From the NCBI GenBank assembly GCA_031384605.1, contig JANNAT010000083.1:1-64000 (forward strand): a stretch of 64,000 nt of DNA, written 5' to 3'. The position numbers were made by a program, and so were the translations under genes. The DNA comes from JANNAT01 sp031384605 (lineage in GTDB: Bacteria; Pseudomonadota; Alphaproteobacteria; Rhodobacterales; Rhodobacteraceae). Positions 9,039-18,420 of this stretch are shown piece by piece. Below the pieces are notes generated by a model. It was not told the origin of the DNA. It saw only the letters and a program-made list of their open reading frames with translations, and ran no database searches. The first letter of the stretch is position 1. Each line of letters begins with the position of its first letter.

Positions 9039-9110
9039 GCACCGGATTTTGGACCGATCAACGCATTATCCTCCGCCTGTGATTCGTCGCCGTATCCCCG
9101 CCGTGCGATA

Positions 9111-9458
9111 TCAAAACCCGTTCGGATTGCCGCCAAGAAGGTTGCCCGTTCCTTCATCCCCATTTGGACCCACCCAGGTGATTTGTCTGCCGTCAATACG
9201 AACGCCCCAGCACAGCGCCGGATCGTCATTATAGACAAAGCACATCTGATCGCCGGAAATTGACCAACTGCCCGTGTAATCTGCGCCTTTGATCGTACCA
9301 TCGGCGGCATAGAATTCAGCATATGCGCCAGAGGCCTGCATGCTGCCCTTCACCGTATTGCCAGACATCGCGGATTTGATCTTGGCACCTGATGCCAACT
9401 CTTGGGCTTGGGCAGGCAAAGCAAGCAAACAGAACAACAACGGCGAGTAGCGCATCAT
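9111..9458 (-). CDS. Small secreted protein of unknown function
   Basis: A 115-residue protein with a clear signal peptide (MMRYSPLLFCLLALPAQA, cleavage before QELASG) and AGGATAA just before ATGATG. The mature part (about 97 residues) contains GNTVKGSMQASGAYAEFYAADGTIKG and GSWSISGDQMCFVYNDDPALCWGV, with two cysteines that could form a disulfide. The alternation of strands and turns suggests a small beta domain in the periplasm. I do not recognise a named family with certainty, so no function is given. It lies downstream of, and is co-directional with nothing but, the his operon's distal side. Confidence 0.7.
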   Translation of the reverse strand: MMRYSPLLFCLLALPAQAQELASGAKIKSAMSGNTVKGSMQASGAYAEFYAADGTIKGADYTGSWSISGDQMCFVYNDDPALCWGVRIDGRQITWVGPNGDEGTGNLLGGNPNGF

Positions 9459-9507
9459 TTATCCTTTCAGAACCACTTGCCTGAATTTATCCGTCTGCAT
9501 GCATGCG

Positions 9508-10221
9508 TCAAGTAGGGTATAGCCGACCCGGCATGTCGATTTGCAACGCGGCACACAGGGTGTTCAGCACCTTATGCGCCTGTGACCAGTCGGCATTATG
9601 GGCGGCGTAAAGCGTCGCCTGGCTTTGGTGTATGACACAATCTGACAGGATTTTCAGATGGTTGGCGCGCAAAGTGTCACCGGTGCTGCTGATATCGGCA
9701 ATCGCTTCGGCAGTGAGGTTTTTCACGGTGCCTTCGGTGGCACCTTGACTGTCGACCAATTGGTAATCGGCGACGCCACTAGCGGTAAGAAATTCGCGCA
9801 CCAGCCTGTGGTATTTGGTGGCAATGCGCAGCCGGAAGCCATGGCTGGCGCGAAACGCTGCTGCGGCTGCATCCAGATCATCCAGCGTATCCACATCAAT
9901 CCACACCGCAGGCACCGCGATGATCAGATCGGCATGGCCAAAGCCCATCGGTGCCAGTTCCATCACCTGGGTATCCCAATCGGCCAGCTTATCGCGCAGC
10001 AAATCTGATCCGGTGACGCCCAGATGGATCCGCCCTGCAGCCAGTTCGCGCGGCACTTCGGCCGCCGACAACAGCACCAGTTCAATGCCCGCCACGCCGT
10101 CCACGGCACCGGCATATTCACGGTCGGCCCCCGTTTGGCGCATGGTGATGCCGCGCAGCCCGAACCAATCAAAGGTTTGCTCCATCAGGCGGCCTTTTGA
10201 CGGCACTCCGATTTTCAACAT
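9508..10221 (-). CDS. hisG: ATP phosphoribosyltransferase, short form
   Basis: Catalyses the first step of histidine synthesis, joining ATP and PRPP. The 237 residues match the short HisG type, which lacks the C-terminal regulatory domain and needs HisZ. The chain starts MLKIGVPSKGRLMEQTFDWF; ELVLLSAAEVPRELAAGRIHLGVTGSDLL and the PRPP-binding region VDSQGATEGTVKNLTAEAI are visible. The start codon overlaps the end of hisZ by 7 nt, so the two are translationally coupled and would form the hetero-octameric HisG-HisZ enzyme. Last gene of hisS-hisZ-hisG. Confidence 0.96.
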   Translation of the reverse strand: MLKIGVPSKGRLMEQTFDWFGLRGITMRQTGADREYAGAVDGVAGIELVLLSAAEVPRELAAGRIHLGVTGSDLLRDKLADWDTQVMELAPMGFGHADLIIAVPAVWIDVDTLDDLDAAAAAFRASHGFRLRIATKYHRLVREFLTASGVADYQLVDSQGATEGTVKNLTAEAIADISSTGDTLRANHLKILSDCVIHQSQATLYAAHNADWSQAHKVLNTLCAALQIDMPGRLYPT

Positions 10222-11315
10222 TTTTCTGCCCTTAGTTGGGCCACCAAATTGGGCCGAATAATGCCGCCTACCGCCGGGATCGACCGGCCCTGCCCCAGCA
10301 CGGCTGTCAGCGCATCATAACGCCCGCCAGAGGCGACAGCGGGCAAACCCGCTGGCCCGTGAAAGCTGAAGACGAACCCATCGTAATATTCCATTTGGGT
10401 GCGCCCGTGGCTGGCCTCAAACGGCAGGGTTTGCACGTTGATACCGCGCGCGGTCAGCGCCTCCAGACGGGCGGCAAAGCGATCAACGGCTGGCGCAATG
10501 GCGGGCAGCATTGGGGTAATGCCACGAAGGTGGGTCAGAGCAGCGGAGGCGGGGGCTTGCAGCGTCAGCAGATCATACAGCAACGCCGCTTCGGTCGCCG
10601 CAATCGGTGGGGCGCTGGCATCGTCAATCAAGGCGATGGCGCGGGCGGCGATATCATCCGCACTGCGCAGGCCGATAAAGCTGCCCGCCTGTTCGATCAA
10701 GGCGGCGGGCGAACCTGTGGCCAGTTTTTCCAACAGGTGCGCGCGGGCCTGCGGCATGGCGGCGCGGCCCGCAAAGCGGTCCAGCAACGCGCGAAACCGT
10801 TTGGGCCGCCAGATGTGACGCAACAAGGCTGCGCGGCGGCGGGGCGTGGTGTTCAGGCCTTGGACCGCAGCCATCAGAATGCCGATATCGCCGGTGGTGG
10901 CGCGCAAGTTCAAGGGGGCCAGCAGGGTGGCGAACAACGCGAAAACCTCGGCATCGGCGGATTGGGGGGCGGCGCGATCAAACACCTCAAACCCGACTTG
11001 CAGATATTCTGATGCGCGGTTGTTCAGGTGATCTTGCTTGCGGAAAACCTCACCCAGATAGCAATACCTTGCGGGGTCCGCACCGTTTTGCATATGGGCC
11101 TGCACCACGGGCACGGTGAAATCAGGGCGCAACATCATCTCACCGCGCAAGGGATCGGTGGTGGTATAGGCCCGCGCGCGGATGTCTTCGCCGTAAAGGT
11201 CCAGCAGGGTTTCGGCGGGCAATAGCAGGTCGGCGTCCACCGGGATGGCCCCCGCCGCTTGGAAGGCCGCAAACAGCGCCTCGGCCTCGGCCCGTATGGC
11301 GGCTTTGGGGGTCAT
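10215..11315 (-). CDS. hisZ: ATP phosphoribosyltransferase regulatory subunit
   Basis: HisZ is a catalytically dead relative of histidyl-tRNA synthetase that activates short-form HisG and senses histidine. The 366-residue chain starts MTPKAAIRAEAEALFAAF. It keeps the class II fold signatures LRPDFTVPVVQAHMQNG and YCYLGEVFRKQ (motif-2-like) and the late SGGRYDAL block, but is shorter than a synthetase and has no anticodon-binding domain. Its ATG overlaps the hisS stop (ATGA), which rules out the longer in-frame start. Operon hisS-hisZ-hisG. Confidence 0.93.
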   Translation of the reverse strand: MTPKAAIRAEAEALFAAFQAAGAIPVDADLLLPAETLLDLYGEDIRARAYTTTDPLRGEMMLRPDFTVPVVQAHMQNGADPARYCYLGEVFRKQDHLNNRASEYLQVGFEVFDRAAPQSADAEVFALFATLLAPLNLRATTGDIGILMAAVQGLNTTPRRRAALLRHIWRPKRFRALLDRFAGRAAMPQARAHLLEKLATGSPAALIEQAGSFIGLRSADDIAARAIALIDDASAPPIAATEAALLYDLLTLQAPASAALTHLRGITPMLPAIAPAVDRFAARLEALTARGINVQTLPFEASHGRTQMEYYDGFVFSFHGPAGLPAVASGGRYDALTAVLGQGRSIPAVGGIIRPNLVAQLRAEKC

Positions 11316-12931
11316 TGGCCCAGCATTTTGCGCACTGCCGCCACCAAATCGGCGCGGGGAATTTCCACTTGGGCGGGGCGGTCTTTCCATTCTTCCAGCG
11401 TTGCGTTTTGGGCGATTTGGGCGCCAAGTATTAGGTCTTTTAGGATGACCGTGCCGTTGGCAAGTTCATTGCCACCTTGGATAATTGCAATGGGACTGCC
11501 GCGTTTATCAGCATATTTCATCTGGTTGCCAAAGTTTTTCGGGTTGCCAAGGTAAACTTCGGCGCGGATGCCTGCGTTTCGTAGTTCGGTCGCCATCGCC
11601 ATGTAATCGGCCATCCGTTCCCGGTCCATCACGGTAACAACCACAGGGCCAGCGGTATCGGTCTGGATACGCCCCTTGGCGTGCAGGGCGGCAAGCAAGC
11701 GATCCACGCCGATGGAAACGCCGGTGGCAGGCACCGATTGGCCGGTGAAACGCTTGACCAGATCGTCATAGCGCCCCCCACCCGCGACAGAGCCGAATTG
11801 GCGTTTCCGGCCCTTTTCGTCGAGGATTTCGAAGGTAAGTTCGGCCTCATAGACCGGGCCGGTGTAGTAGCCGAGGCCACGCACGACGGAGGGGTCGATG
11901 CGGATACGGTCAGGGCCATAGCCTTGGGCAAGGAGAAGGTCTGCGATTTGGCTCAGTTCATTTACACCTTCGCTTCCAATGCCGGATGCACCAACAATCG
12001 AAGTTAAATAAGTGAGCGTTTCAATCTTAAGTGACTCTGGATGCAGAACTGAAATTGCCAGCAAATCAGGGAACAGAACACCCATAGGTGTAGAACCTAA
12101 GTTTTCTTCTGATGGCAAAGGGTTGCTTGGTCGAAAATGTCTCTCAATCATTGCGCTATGAATATTAGTCGTCGCCATAACGAACCGCATGACAATTTCT
12201 GCCTGCTTTTCGGATAGATTGGCACCCTTCGTAAAGTCGCCGGAGTCATCCTTTCGGCCATCACGGAGTAATGCGTAGACACCTTGCGGCTCCAACCGAT
12301 CAAACTTATCAATCGCGCGCAAAACGATCCCGCGTTCTGCCTCAAACCGGGATGGATCAGACGGGTCCAGCACCCCCGCCACTTCCATCACCCCATTCAA
12401 AACCTTACGGTTGTTCACCTTGATCACGTAATCGCCGCGATCAATCCCTGCGGCCTCCAACGCATCCGCCAGCATCATACAAATCTCGGCATCTGCGGCC
12501 ACACTTGCCGACCCTACCGTATCCGCATCACATTGATAAAACTGCCGGAACCGCCCCGGACCGGGTTTTTCATTGCGCCAGACCGGGCCCATGGCATAGC
12601 GGCGGTAGGGGGATGGCAAGGTATCGCGGTATTGGGCGGCCACCCGGGCCAAGGGGGCGGTCAGATCATAGCGCAGGGCGAGCCAATCTTTTTCATCTTC
12701 TTGCCAAGCGAACACGCCTTCATTCGGGCGGTCGACATCTGGCAGGAATTTACCCAGCGATTCAACGGTTTCCACGGCCGATGTTTCCAAGGGATCAAAG
12801 CCATAGCGGTGATAGACCTCGGCGATTTTATCCAGCATCGCCTTACGCTCAACCACTTCCGCGCCCCGGTAATCGCGGAACCCTTTGGGGGTTTCGGCGC
12901 GCGGGCGGCGGGGGGATTTATCGGATGCCAT
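11312..12931 (-). CDS. hisS: Histidyl-tRNA synthetase with an AT-rich internal segment
   Basis: Charges tRNA-His. The 539-residue chain starts MASDKSPRRPRAETPKGFRD, preceded by GAAGGG; the earlier ATG has no ribosome binding site. Class II motifs are present: RYDLTAPLARV, motif 2 GPVWRNEKPGPGRFRQFYQCD, the HisA block VVRGLGYYTGPVYEAEL and motif 3 GVSIGVDRLLAAL, followed by the anticodon-binding domain. It is about 40 residues longer than I expect for this group. The extra length falls in the insertion domain (residues about 230-327), which is encoded by DNA near 37-45% GC, unlike the rest. First gene of the hisS-hisZ-hisG unit. Confidence 0.94.
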   Translation of the reverse strand: MASDKSPRRPRAETPKGFRDYRGAEVVERKAMLDKIAEVYHRYGFDPLETSAVETVESLGKFLPDVDRPNEGVFAWQEDEKDWLALRYDLTAPLARVAAQYRDTLPSPYRRYAMGPVWRNEKPGPGRFRQFYQCDADTVGSASVAADAEICMMLADALEAAGIDRGDYVIKVNNRKVLNGVMEVAGVLDPSDPSRFEAERGIVLRAIDKFDRLEPQGVYALLRDGRKDDSGDFTKGANLSEKQAEIVMRFVMATTNIHSAMIERHFRPSNPLPSEENLGSTPMGVLFPDLLAISVLHPESLKIETLTYLTSIVGASGIGSEGVNELSQIADLLLAQGYGPDRIRIDPSVVRGLGYYTGPVYEAELTFEILDEKGRKRQFGSVAGGGRYDDLVKRFTGQSVPATGVSIGVDRLLAALHAKGRIQTDTAGPVVVTVMDRERMADYMAMATELRNAGIRAEVYLGNPKNFGNQMKYADKRGSPIAIIQGGNELANGTVILKDLILGAQIAQNATLEEWKDRPAQVEIPRADLVAAVRKMLGQ

Positions 12932-13035
12932 GGCGGGGGGCCCTTCGCTTTTGGTCGCAGTCGGTATATCCAGAGCCATCTATCGGATGGGCGGCGGGGC
13001 GGCAAGCGGCTGCGCTATTTGCAAAGCGAGGATAA

Positions 13036-13236
13036 ATGGACCGGATCGACGCCCTTGAAGAGCAAATCGCCCATCTGACCCGCGCGGTTGAGGATTTGTC
13101 TGATGTCGCAGCCCGGCAAGGCCGCGAGTTGGACCGGATTTTGCGGCTGACGCAGCTGTTGGCGGAACGAGAGGCGGGGCGCGAGGCGGATGGTGCTGGG
13201 ATACCCTTGGCCGACCAGAAGCCGCCGCATTGGTAG
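13036..13236 (+). CDS. slyX: SlyX family protein
   Basis: A 66-residue cytoplasmic coiled-coil protein of the SlyX family, of unknown biochemical role. The sequence is one long heptad-rich helix (MDRIDALEEQIAHLTRAVED, then SDVAARQGRELDRILRLTQL) ending in the family's short proline tail with KPPHW. GAGGATAA precedes the ATG. It is transcribed divergently from hisS and faces dnaE convergently. Confidence 0.85.
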   Translation: MDRIDALEEQIAHLTRAVEDLSDVAARQGRELDRILRLTQLLAEREAGREADGAGIPLADQKPPHW

Positions 13237-13257
13237 GGACGGCGGTTAGGGCCAGGT

Positions 13258-13281
13258 GAAAATTTTTAGCTAAAAATTTTC
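13258..13281. terminator. Perfect AT-rich palindrome between slyX and dnaE
   Basis: A perfect 24-nt palindrome with arms GAAAATTTTTAG and CTAAAAATTTTC lies between the convergent slyX and dnaE ends. It is the AT part of the composite repeat family without the GC hairpin. Placement suggests a bidirectional terminator or transcription brake, but the stem is weak. Confidence 0.5.
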
Positions 13282-13293
13282 CGACCCGCGACC

Positions 13294-16200
13294 TCAGATT
13301 TCTTCCACCAAAACAACGCCCTGAATGGCCTTGATCGCCCCTTTTATCTGGGCGGTCACCGGATAGGTATGCGGCAAGGTCAAATCAATCTCTCGGCCCT
13401 GATCATCGGCCACACAAAGTGTGATCTGCGCCTTTGTGCGCCCTGTCACCCGATCGAGAAGTGCCGCAATCGATGGCACAGCGCCTGCGTTGTTCAGATG
13501 AATCCGCAAATCCGACGCCCCGGCCTGATCGGCCACGGCATCAATCGGCAGCACCGCATTGGCCAGCAGTTTCAGCGTATCGCCTTCCAGTTCCGCCTTG
13601 ACCGTCAGCACCACGTTGCGCCCCGGCTCCAGCAAATCACGCGCGGCTTCCAAGGTGTCCGAAAACACCGTCACCTCATAAAGCCCCGTCGGATCAGACA
13701 GTTGCACAAAGGCAAAGCGGTTGCCCTTGGCCGATTTGCGTTCTTGCTTTGACGCCACAGCCCCCGCCAGTTTGGCAATCAACGGACCGCGCGCGGCAAG
13801 GGCGGTCACTTCCGTCAACGTTTTCACATCGCGGCGTTTCAACGGCCCCATGTAATCATCCAACGGATGACCCGACAGATAGAACCCAATCGCCTGATGT
13901 TCCTGTGTTAGCCGTTCAATGGGCAGCCAATCATCGCGGAACGGCAACCGTGGTTCGGGGATATCCGCGCCTGCCTCACCGAACAGCGACACCTGATTGG
14001 ATGATTTCGCCTCATGGATCGCGGCGGAATAGGCGGCCAGCGCGTCCAGTCCTTCGAACACCCGCGCGCGGTTAGGGTCAAGCACGTCAAAGGCCCCGGC
14101 GCGCGCCAGCATTTCCAACGGGCGTTTGCCGACGCGTTTGATATCCACCCGACGGGCCAGATCGAACAGGGTGGCAAAAGGCTTTTCAATGCCAGCCACC
14201 CGGCGGGCATCTGCGATCAGCTTCATCGCCTCAGGGCCCACACCTTTCAGCGCGCCCAATGCATAGACGATCCGCCCATCGCGCACGGTAAAGGTGGGCA
14301 AGGATGCGTTCACACAAGGCGAAACCGTTTTCAGCCCCAGCTTATCCACTTCGCGTTTATAAACCGCCAGTTTGTCCGTCAGATGAATATCGCAGTTCAT
14401 CACGGCGGCCATGAATTCAACTGGATAATTGGCCTTCAGATAGGCCGTTTGATAGCTGACCACCGCATAGGCAGCGGCGTGTGATTTGTTAAAGCCATAG
14501 TTGGCGAATTTCTCCAGCAGGTCAAAGACTTCCCCTGCCTTCCCCGCCGCAATCGCATGGGTTTCAAACGCGCCCTTCACAAATTTTGGCCGTTCCTTGG
14601 CCATCTCAGCCGCGATCTTTTTCCCCATCGCGCGGCGCAAAAGGTCGGCCCCGCCAAGGGAATAACCGCCCATAACCTGCGCGATTTGCATCACCTGTTC
14701 CTGATAGACGATGATGCCTTGGGTTTCGGCAAGGATATGGTCAATCGTCGGGTGGATCGATTCCAACGCCCGCAGGCCGTTCTTGACCTCGCAATAGGCG
14801 GGGATGTTCTCCATCGGGCCTGGACGATACAGCGCCACAAGTGCCACGATATCTTCGATGCATGTGGGCTTCATCCGCCGCAGCGCATCCATCATGCCGC
14901 TGGATTCCACCTGAAATACCGCAACGGTTTTGGCCGAGGCGTAAAGATCGTAAGATGGTTTATCATCCAGCGGGATCAGATTGATATCAAAACGAATATC
15001 GCGCAAGGCCAGCAAATCCATCGCGTTTTGAATAACCGTCAGGGTCTTCAGACCCAGAAAGTCAAACTTGACCAACCCCGCCGCTTCGACCCATTTCATA
15101 TTGAACTGGGTGGCCGGCATATCCGATCGCGGGTCTTGGTAAAGTGGCACCAGTTCATCCAACGGCCGGTCGCCGATCACCACCCCCGCCGCGTGGGTGG
15201 ACGCATTGCGCAGCAACCCCTCCAACTGCTGGCCATAGTTCAAAAGTCGTGCGACGACCTCTTCCTTGGCCGCTTCGCGTAACCGGGGTTCATCCGCCAA
15301 GGCCTTGGTAATGCTGACAGGTTTGACGCCTTCCACCGGGATCATTTTCGACAAACGGTCGACCTGCCCGTAAGACATCTGCAAAACCCGGCCCACGTCG
15401 CGAATCGCGGCCTTGGACAGCAGCGCGCCAAAGGTGATGATCTGGCCGACCTTATCGCGGCCATATTTGGCTTGGACGTATTCGATCACCTCTTGGCGGC
15501 GGTCCATGCAAAAGTCGATGTCGAAATCGGGCATCGACACGCGTTCGGGGTTCAAAAACCGTTCAAACAACAGGGCGTATCGCAGCGGGTCCAGATCGGT
15601 GATGGTCAGCGCATAGGCCACCAGACTGCCCGCACCAGAACCGCGTCCCGGCCCCACCGGAATGCCCTGCCCTTTCGCCCAGGTGATGAAATCGGCCACG
15701 ATCAGGAAATATCCGGGAAAGCCCATTTTCTCGATAATCGTCAGCTCAAAATCCAGCCGCGCCTGATAGTCGGCCACCGTTACCGCATGCGGGATCACCG
15801 CCAGACGCGCCACCAGCCCGGCATTGGCCGCACGGCGCAGTTCGGCCACTTCGTTATCGGCGAATTTCGGCAGAATCGGATCACGTTTATAGGCGGCAAA
15901 CGCACAGCGGCGCGCGATTTCGACTGTATTGGCAATTGCTTCGGGTAGATCGGCGAACAGGGCCACCATCTCGGCTTCGGATTTCAGGTAATGCTGCGGG
16001 GTCAGGCGGCGGCGGGGCTGTTGTTGATCGACATAAGCCCCTTCTGCGATGCAGATCAGCGCATCGTGTGCTTCAAACATCTTGGACTCTGGGAAATAAA
16101 CGTCGTTGGTGGCCACAATGGGCAAATCAAGAGAATAAGCCATTTCAATATGGCCACGCTCGGTTGCCGCTTCGGCGTCAGGCAGACGCCCCCCTTCCAT

Positions 16201-16752
16201 CGGGTGGCGTTGCAACTCGACATAAAGCCTGTCGGGAAAAGCCGCTGCCAGCCGCTGTATCAGCGCGCGCGCTTTGGGCAGTTGCGCGGTTTGCAACAAT
16301 CGTCCAATCGGGCCATCCGGCCCACCTGTCAGACAAATAAGACCGGCCGAATAGTGTTCCAATTCCGCCATCGTGATCTGCGGCACCTGCCCGCCACCGT
16401 TTTTGGCTTGGGTGTCGATGTAAAGGCACGAATTCAGCTTCATCAGGTTCATATAGCCTGCCTCGGACTGCGCCAGCAGAACGACTGGCGCAGGCAGGCG
16501 CAGCTTTTCGCCGGGGGCTGCCGGATCATAGGCCAGACTGATCTGACAACCGATGATCGGCTGCACGCCTGCCTCTAGCGCCGTCACCGAAAATTCAAGC
16601 GCCGCAAACATGTTGTTGGTATCCGTCACCGCCACGGCAGGCGCGTCGGTTTTGACGCAATGTTTGATCAGGTGTTTGACCGGAACCGCCCCTTCCAGCA
16701 GGGAATGTTCAGTATGCACGCGCAGATGGATGAATCGGGTGGGTTTTGACAT
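13294..16752 (-). CDS. dnaE: DNA polymerase III alpha subunit
   Basis: The replicative DNA polymerase catalytic subunit, 1152 residues. The N-terminal PHP domain starts FIHLRVHTEHSLLEGAVPVK. The palm carries GPGRGSGAGSLVAYALTITD and the catalytic aspartates in PDFDIDFCMDRR (residues about 410). The helix-hairpin-helix region and the OB fold (GPLIAKLAGAVASKQERKSA) follow. Length and order match DnaE1, not the error-prone DnaE2. It is monocistronic, with the AT palindrome behind it. Confidence 0.97.
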   Translation of the reverse strand: MSKPTRFIHLRVHTEHSLLEGAVPVKHLIKHCVKTDAPAVAVTDTNNMFAALEFSVTALEAGVQPIIGCQISLAYDPAAPGEKLRLPAPVVLLAQSEAGYMNLMKLNSCLYIDTQAKNGGGQVPQITMAELEHYSAGLICLTGGPDGPIGRLLQTAQLPKARALIQRLAAAFPDRLYVELQRHPMEGGRLPDAEAATERGHIEMAYSLDLPIVATNDVYFPESKMFEAHDALICIAEGAYVDQQQPRRRLTPQHYLKSEAEMVALFADLPEAIANTVEIARRCAFAAYKRDPILPKFADNEVAELRRAANAGLVARLAVIPHAVTVADYQARLDFELTIIEKMGFPGYFLIVADFITWAKGQGIPVGPGRGSGAGSLVAYALTITDLDPLRYALLFERFLNPERVSMPDFDIDFCMDRRQEVIEYVQAKYGRDKVGQIITFGALLSKAAIRDVGRVLQMSYGQVDRLSKMIPVEGVKPVSITKALADEPRLREAAKEEVVARLLNYGQQLEGLLRNASTHAAGVVIGDRPLDELVPLYQDPRSDMPATQFNMKWVEAAGLVKFDFLGLKTLTVIQNAMDLLALRDIRFDINLIPLDDKPSYDLYASAKTVAVFQVESSGMMDALRRMKPTCIEDIVALVALYRPGPMENIPAYCEVKNGLRALESIHPTIDHILAETQGIIVYQEQVMQIAQVMGGYSLGGADLLRRAMGKKIAAEMAKERPKFVKGAFETHAIAAGKAGEVFDLLEKFANYGFNKSHAAAYAVVSYQTAYLKANYPVEFMAAVMNCDIHLTDKLAVYKREVDKLGLKTVSPCVNASLPTFTVRDGRIVYALGALKGVGPEAMKLIADARRVAGIEKPFATLFDLARRVDIKRVGKRPLEMLARAGAFDVLDPNRARVFEGLDALAAYSAAIHEAKSSNQVSLFGEAGADIPEPRLPFRDDWLPIERLTQEHQAIGFYLSGHPLDDYMGPLKRRDVKTLTEVTALAARGPLIAKLAGAVASKQERKSAKGNRFAFVQLSDPTGLYEVTVFSDTLEAARDLLEPGRNVVLTVKAELEGDTLKLLANAVLPIDAVADQAGASDLRIHLNNAGAVPSIAALLDRVTGRTKAQITLCVADDQGREIDLTLPHTYPVTAQIKGAIKAIQGVVLVEEI

Positions 16753-16858
16753 GCGGGCAGACTAGCGGCGCGCGCGCGGCGGGGAAAGTGGGCTTTGCAT
16801 AATGCTGCGGGTTTGGTCACAGATGTGCAAAACTTAGGCCCCGCCACCAAATCATGGG

Positions 16859-16899
16859 CTTGCCAAAATCTTAATGTTTGGGATTCAATGTTTGGCAAG
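16859..16899. promoter_or_regulatory. Inverted repeat upstream of xdhA (possible operator)
   Basis: Perfect 9-bp arms, CTTGCCAAA (16859-16867) and TTTGGCAAG (16891-16899), are separated by 23 bp in the dnaE-xdhA gap, about 105 bp before the xdhA start. The spacing (about three helical turns centre to centre) fits a dimeric regulator or DNA loop better than a terminator, as no T-run follows. The regulator is unknown. Confidence 0.35.
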
Positions 16900-17004
16900 A
16901 TAGAATGAGACTGACAACCGCGCGTTCTTTGTTTTCCGCCACATCGGGCGAAGGCGTCGCTGCCCCTATGGGGCGAAACCGAAAAGACCGTGGCAGGACA
17001 GATT

Positions 17005-18420
17005 ATGGCCGAAATAGCGTTTCTGTTGAACGGAACGCCGGTGCGCGTGGCAGATTCGTTGCCGACGCAAACCTTATTGGATTGGTTGCGGCTGGATCGC
17101 GGGTTATGCGGCACCAAAGAGGGCTGCAACGAGGGTGATTGCGGGGCCTGCTCGGTGATGGTTACCGATGGGGATGGCGCACGCGCGTTGAACGCCTGCA
17201 TTTTGTTTATGCCACAGTTGCAGGGCAAAGCGGTGCGCACCGTCGAAGGTATCGCTGGCCCGCAAGGTCAGATGCACCCCGTGCAATCCGCGATGATCGC
17301 CCACCACGGCAGCCAATGCGGTTTTTGCACGCCGGGGTTTGTGGTGTCGATGGCCGTGGGGCATCTGAACGGGCGCACGGACCATGATGATGTGCTGGCA
17401 GGCAATCTGTGCCGCTGCACTGGCTATGCGCCGATCATTCGGGCGGCGCAGGCGGTTGAGACTGCAGCCGTGCCAGATTGGATGCGCACCGATCAGGTGT
17501 TCACGTTGGCACAAAGACCTTCGGGGATAAGGGCGCAGCACACGGGCGTTAAAAACCCCCTGACGGCCGCCTTTTGCCCGGATAATTCTGATGATCTGGC
17601 CGATTGGTATCTGGCAAACTCTGATGCCACCCTGATCGCGGGGGCCACCGATGTTGGCTTGTGGGTGACAAAATCGCTGCGTGATCTGAACCCTGTGGCA
17701 TTTCTGGGCGGTATCACCGATCTGAAACAGATCGAGACGCGCGGCGGCATGATCAGCATCGGGGCCGGTGTCACGATTGAACAACTGCGCGCGGCGATGG
17801 CCCCGCTGCACCCGTCGTTCGCCGAATTGCTGCGGCGTTATTCGTCGGTTCAGATTCGCAATGCGGCAACGATTGGCGGCAATATCGCCAACGGTTCGCC
17901 GATTGGGGATGGCCCACCGGCGTTGATTGCGCTTGGGGCGACGCTGCATTTGCGGCGCGGCGATGAGATGCGGCATCTGCCGCTGGAAGATTTCTTTGTG
18001 CAATATCGCCGCCAGGATCGCCGCCCCGGTGAATTTGTTGCAGCCATAACGATCCCCGCCGCGGCGCCAAATCTGCGCTGCTACAAACTGTCGAAGCGGT
18101 TTGATCAAGACATTTCGGCGGTCTGCGGGTGTTTCAATATTGGCGTGGAAAGCGGCGTGATCACCTTTGCCCGCATTGCTTTTGGGGGCATGGCGGGCAC
18201 GCCCAAACGGGCCGCAAAGGTTGAGACGGCGTTGATCGGTCAGATTTGGGGCCTTGCCACGATCACAGCCGCGCAAGCCGAATTTTCCGCCGACTTCCAG
18301 CCGCTTAGCGATATGCGCGCCTCGGCTGCCTACCGCCTGACCGCCGCGCAAAACATGCTGACCCGGTATTTTCACGATCTGGCGGGCAGCCCTGTCGACG
18401 TTTTGGCGGTGCGGACGTGA
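17005..18420 (+). CDS. xdhA: Xanthine dehydrogenase small subunit
   Basis: The electron-transfer subunit of molybdenum xanthine dehydrogenase, which oxidises hypoxanthine and xanthine to urate. The 471 residues hold two 2Fe-2S clusters at the N-terminus (CGTKEGCNEGDCGACSVM near residue 38 and CGFCTPGF with NLCRCTGY near 100-138) and then the FAD-binding domain (AGATDVGLWVTKSL and the IGGNIANGSPIGDGPPAL block near 290). The start MAEIAFLLNG has AGGA upstream. It overlaps xdhB by 4 nt and begins the purine-oxidation operon. Confidence 0.95.
   Translation: MAEIAFLLNGTPVRVADSLPTQTLLDWLRLDRGLCGTKEGCNEGDCGACSVMVTDGDGARALNACILFMPQLQGKAVRTVEGIAGPQGQMHPVQSAMIAHHGSQCGFCTPGFVVSMAVGHLNGRTDHDDVLAGNLCRCTGYAPIIRAAQAVETAAVPDWMRTDQVFTLAQRPSGIRAQHTGVKNPLTAAFCPDNSDDLADWYLANSDATLIAGATDVGLWVTKSLRDLNPVAFLGGITDLKQIETRGGMISIGAGVTIEQLRAAMAPLHPSFAELLRRYSSVQIRNAATIGGNIANGSPIGDGPPALIALGATLHLRRGDEMRHLPLEDFFVQYRRQDRRPGEFVAAITIPAAAPNLRCYKLSKRFDQDISAVCGCFNIGVESGVITFARIAFGGMAGTPKRAAKVETALIGQIWGLATITAAQAEFSADFQPLSDMRASAAYRLTAAQNMLTRYFHDLAGSPVDVLAVRT

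Noticed and set aside
12932..12979. Longer hisS starting at 12979
   Set aside because: No ribosome binding site at that ATG, and the added residues MALDIPTATKSEGPPA are not part of HisRS.
17104..18375. 423-residue open frame antisense to xdhA
   Set aside because: xdhA has full iron-sulfur and FAD motifs on the other strand; this frame has none.
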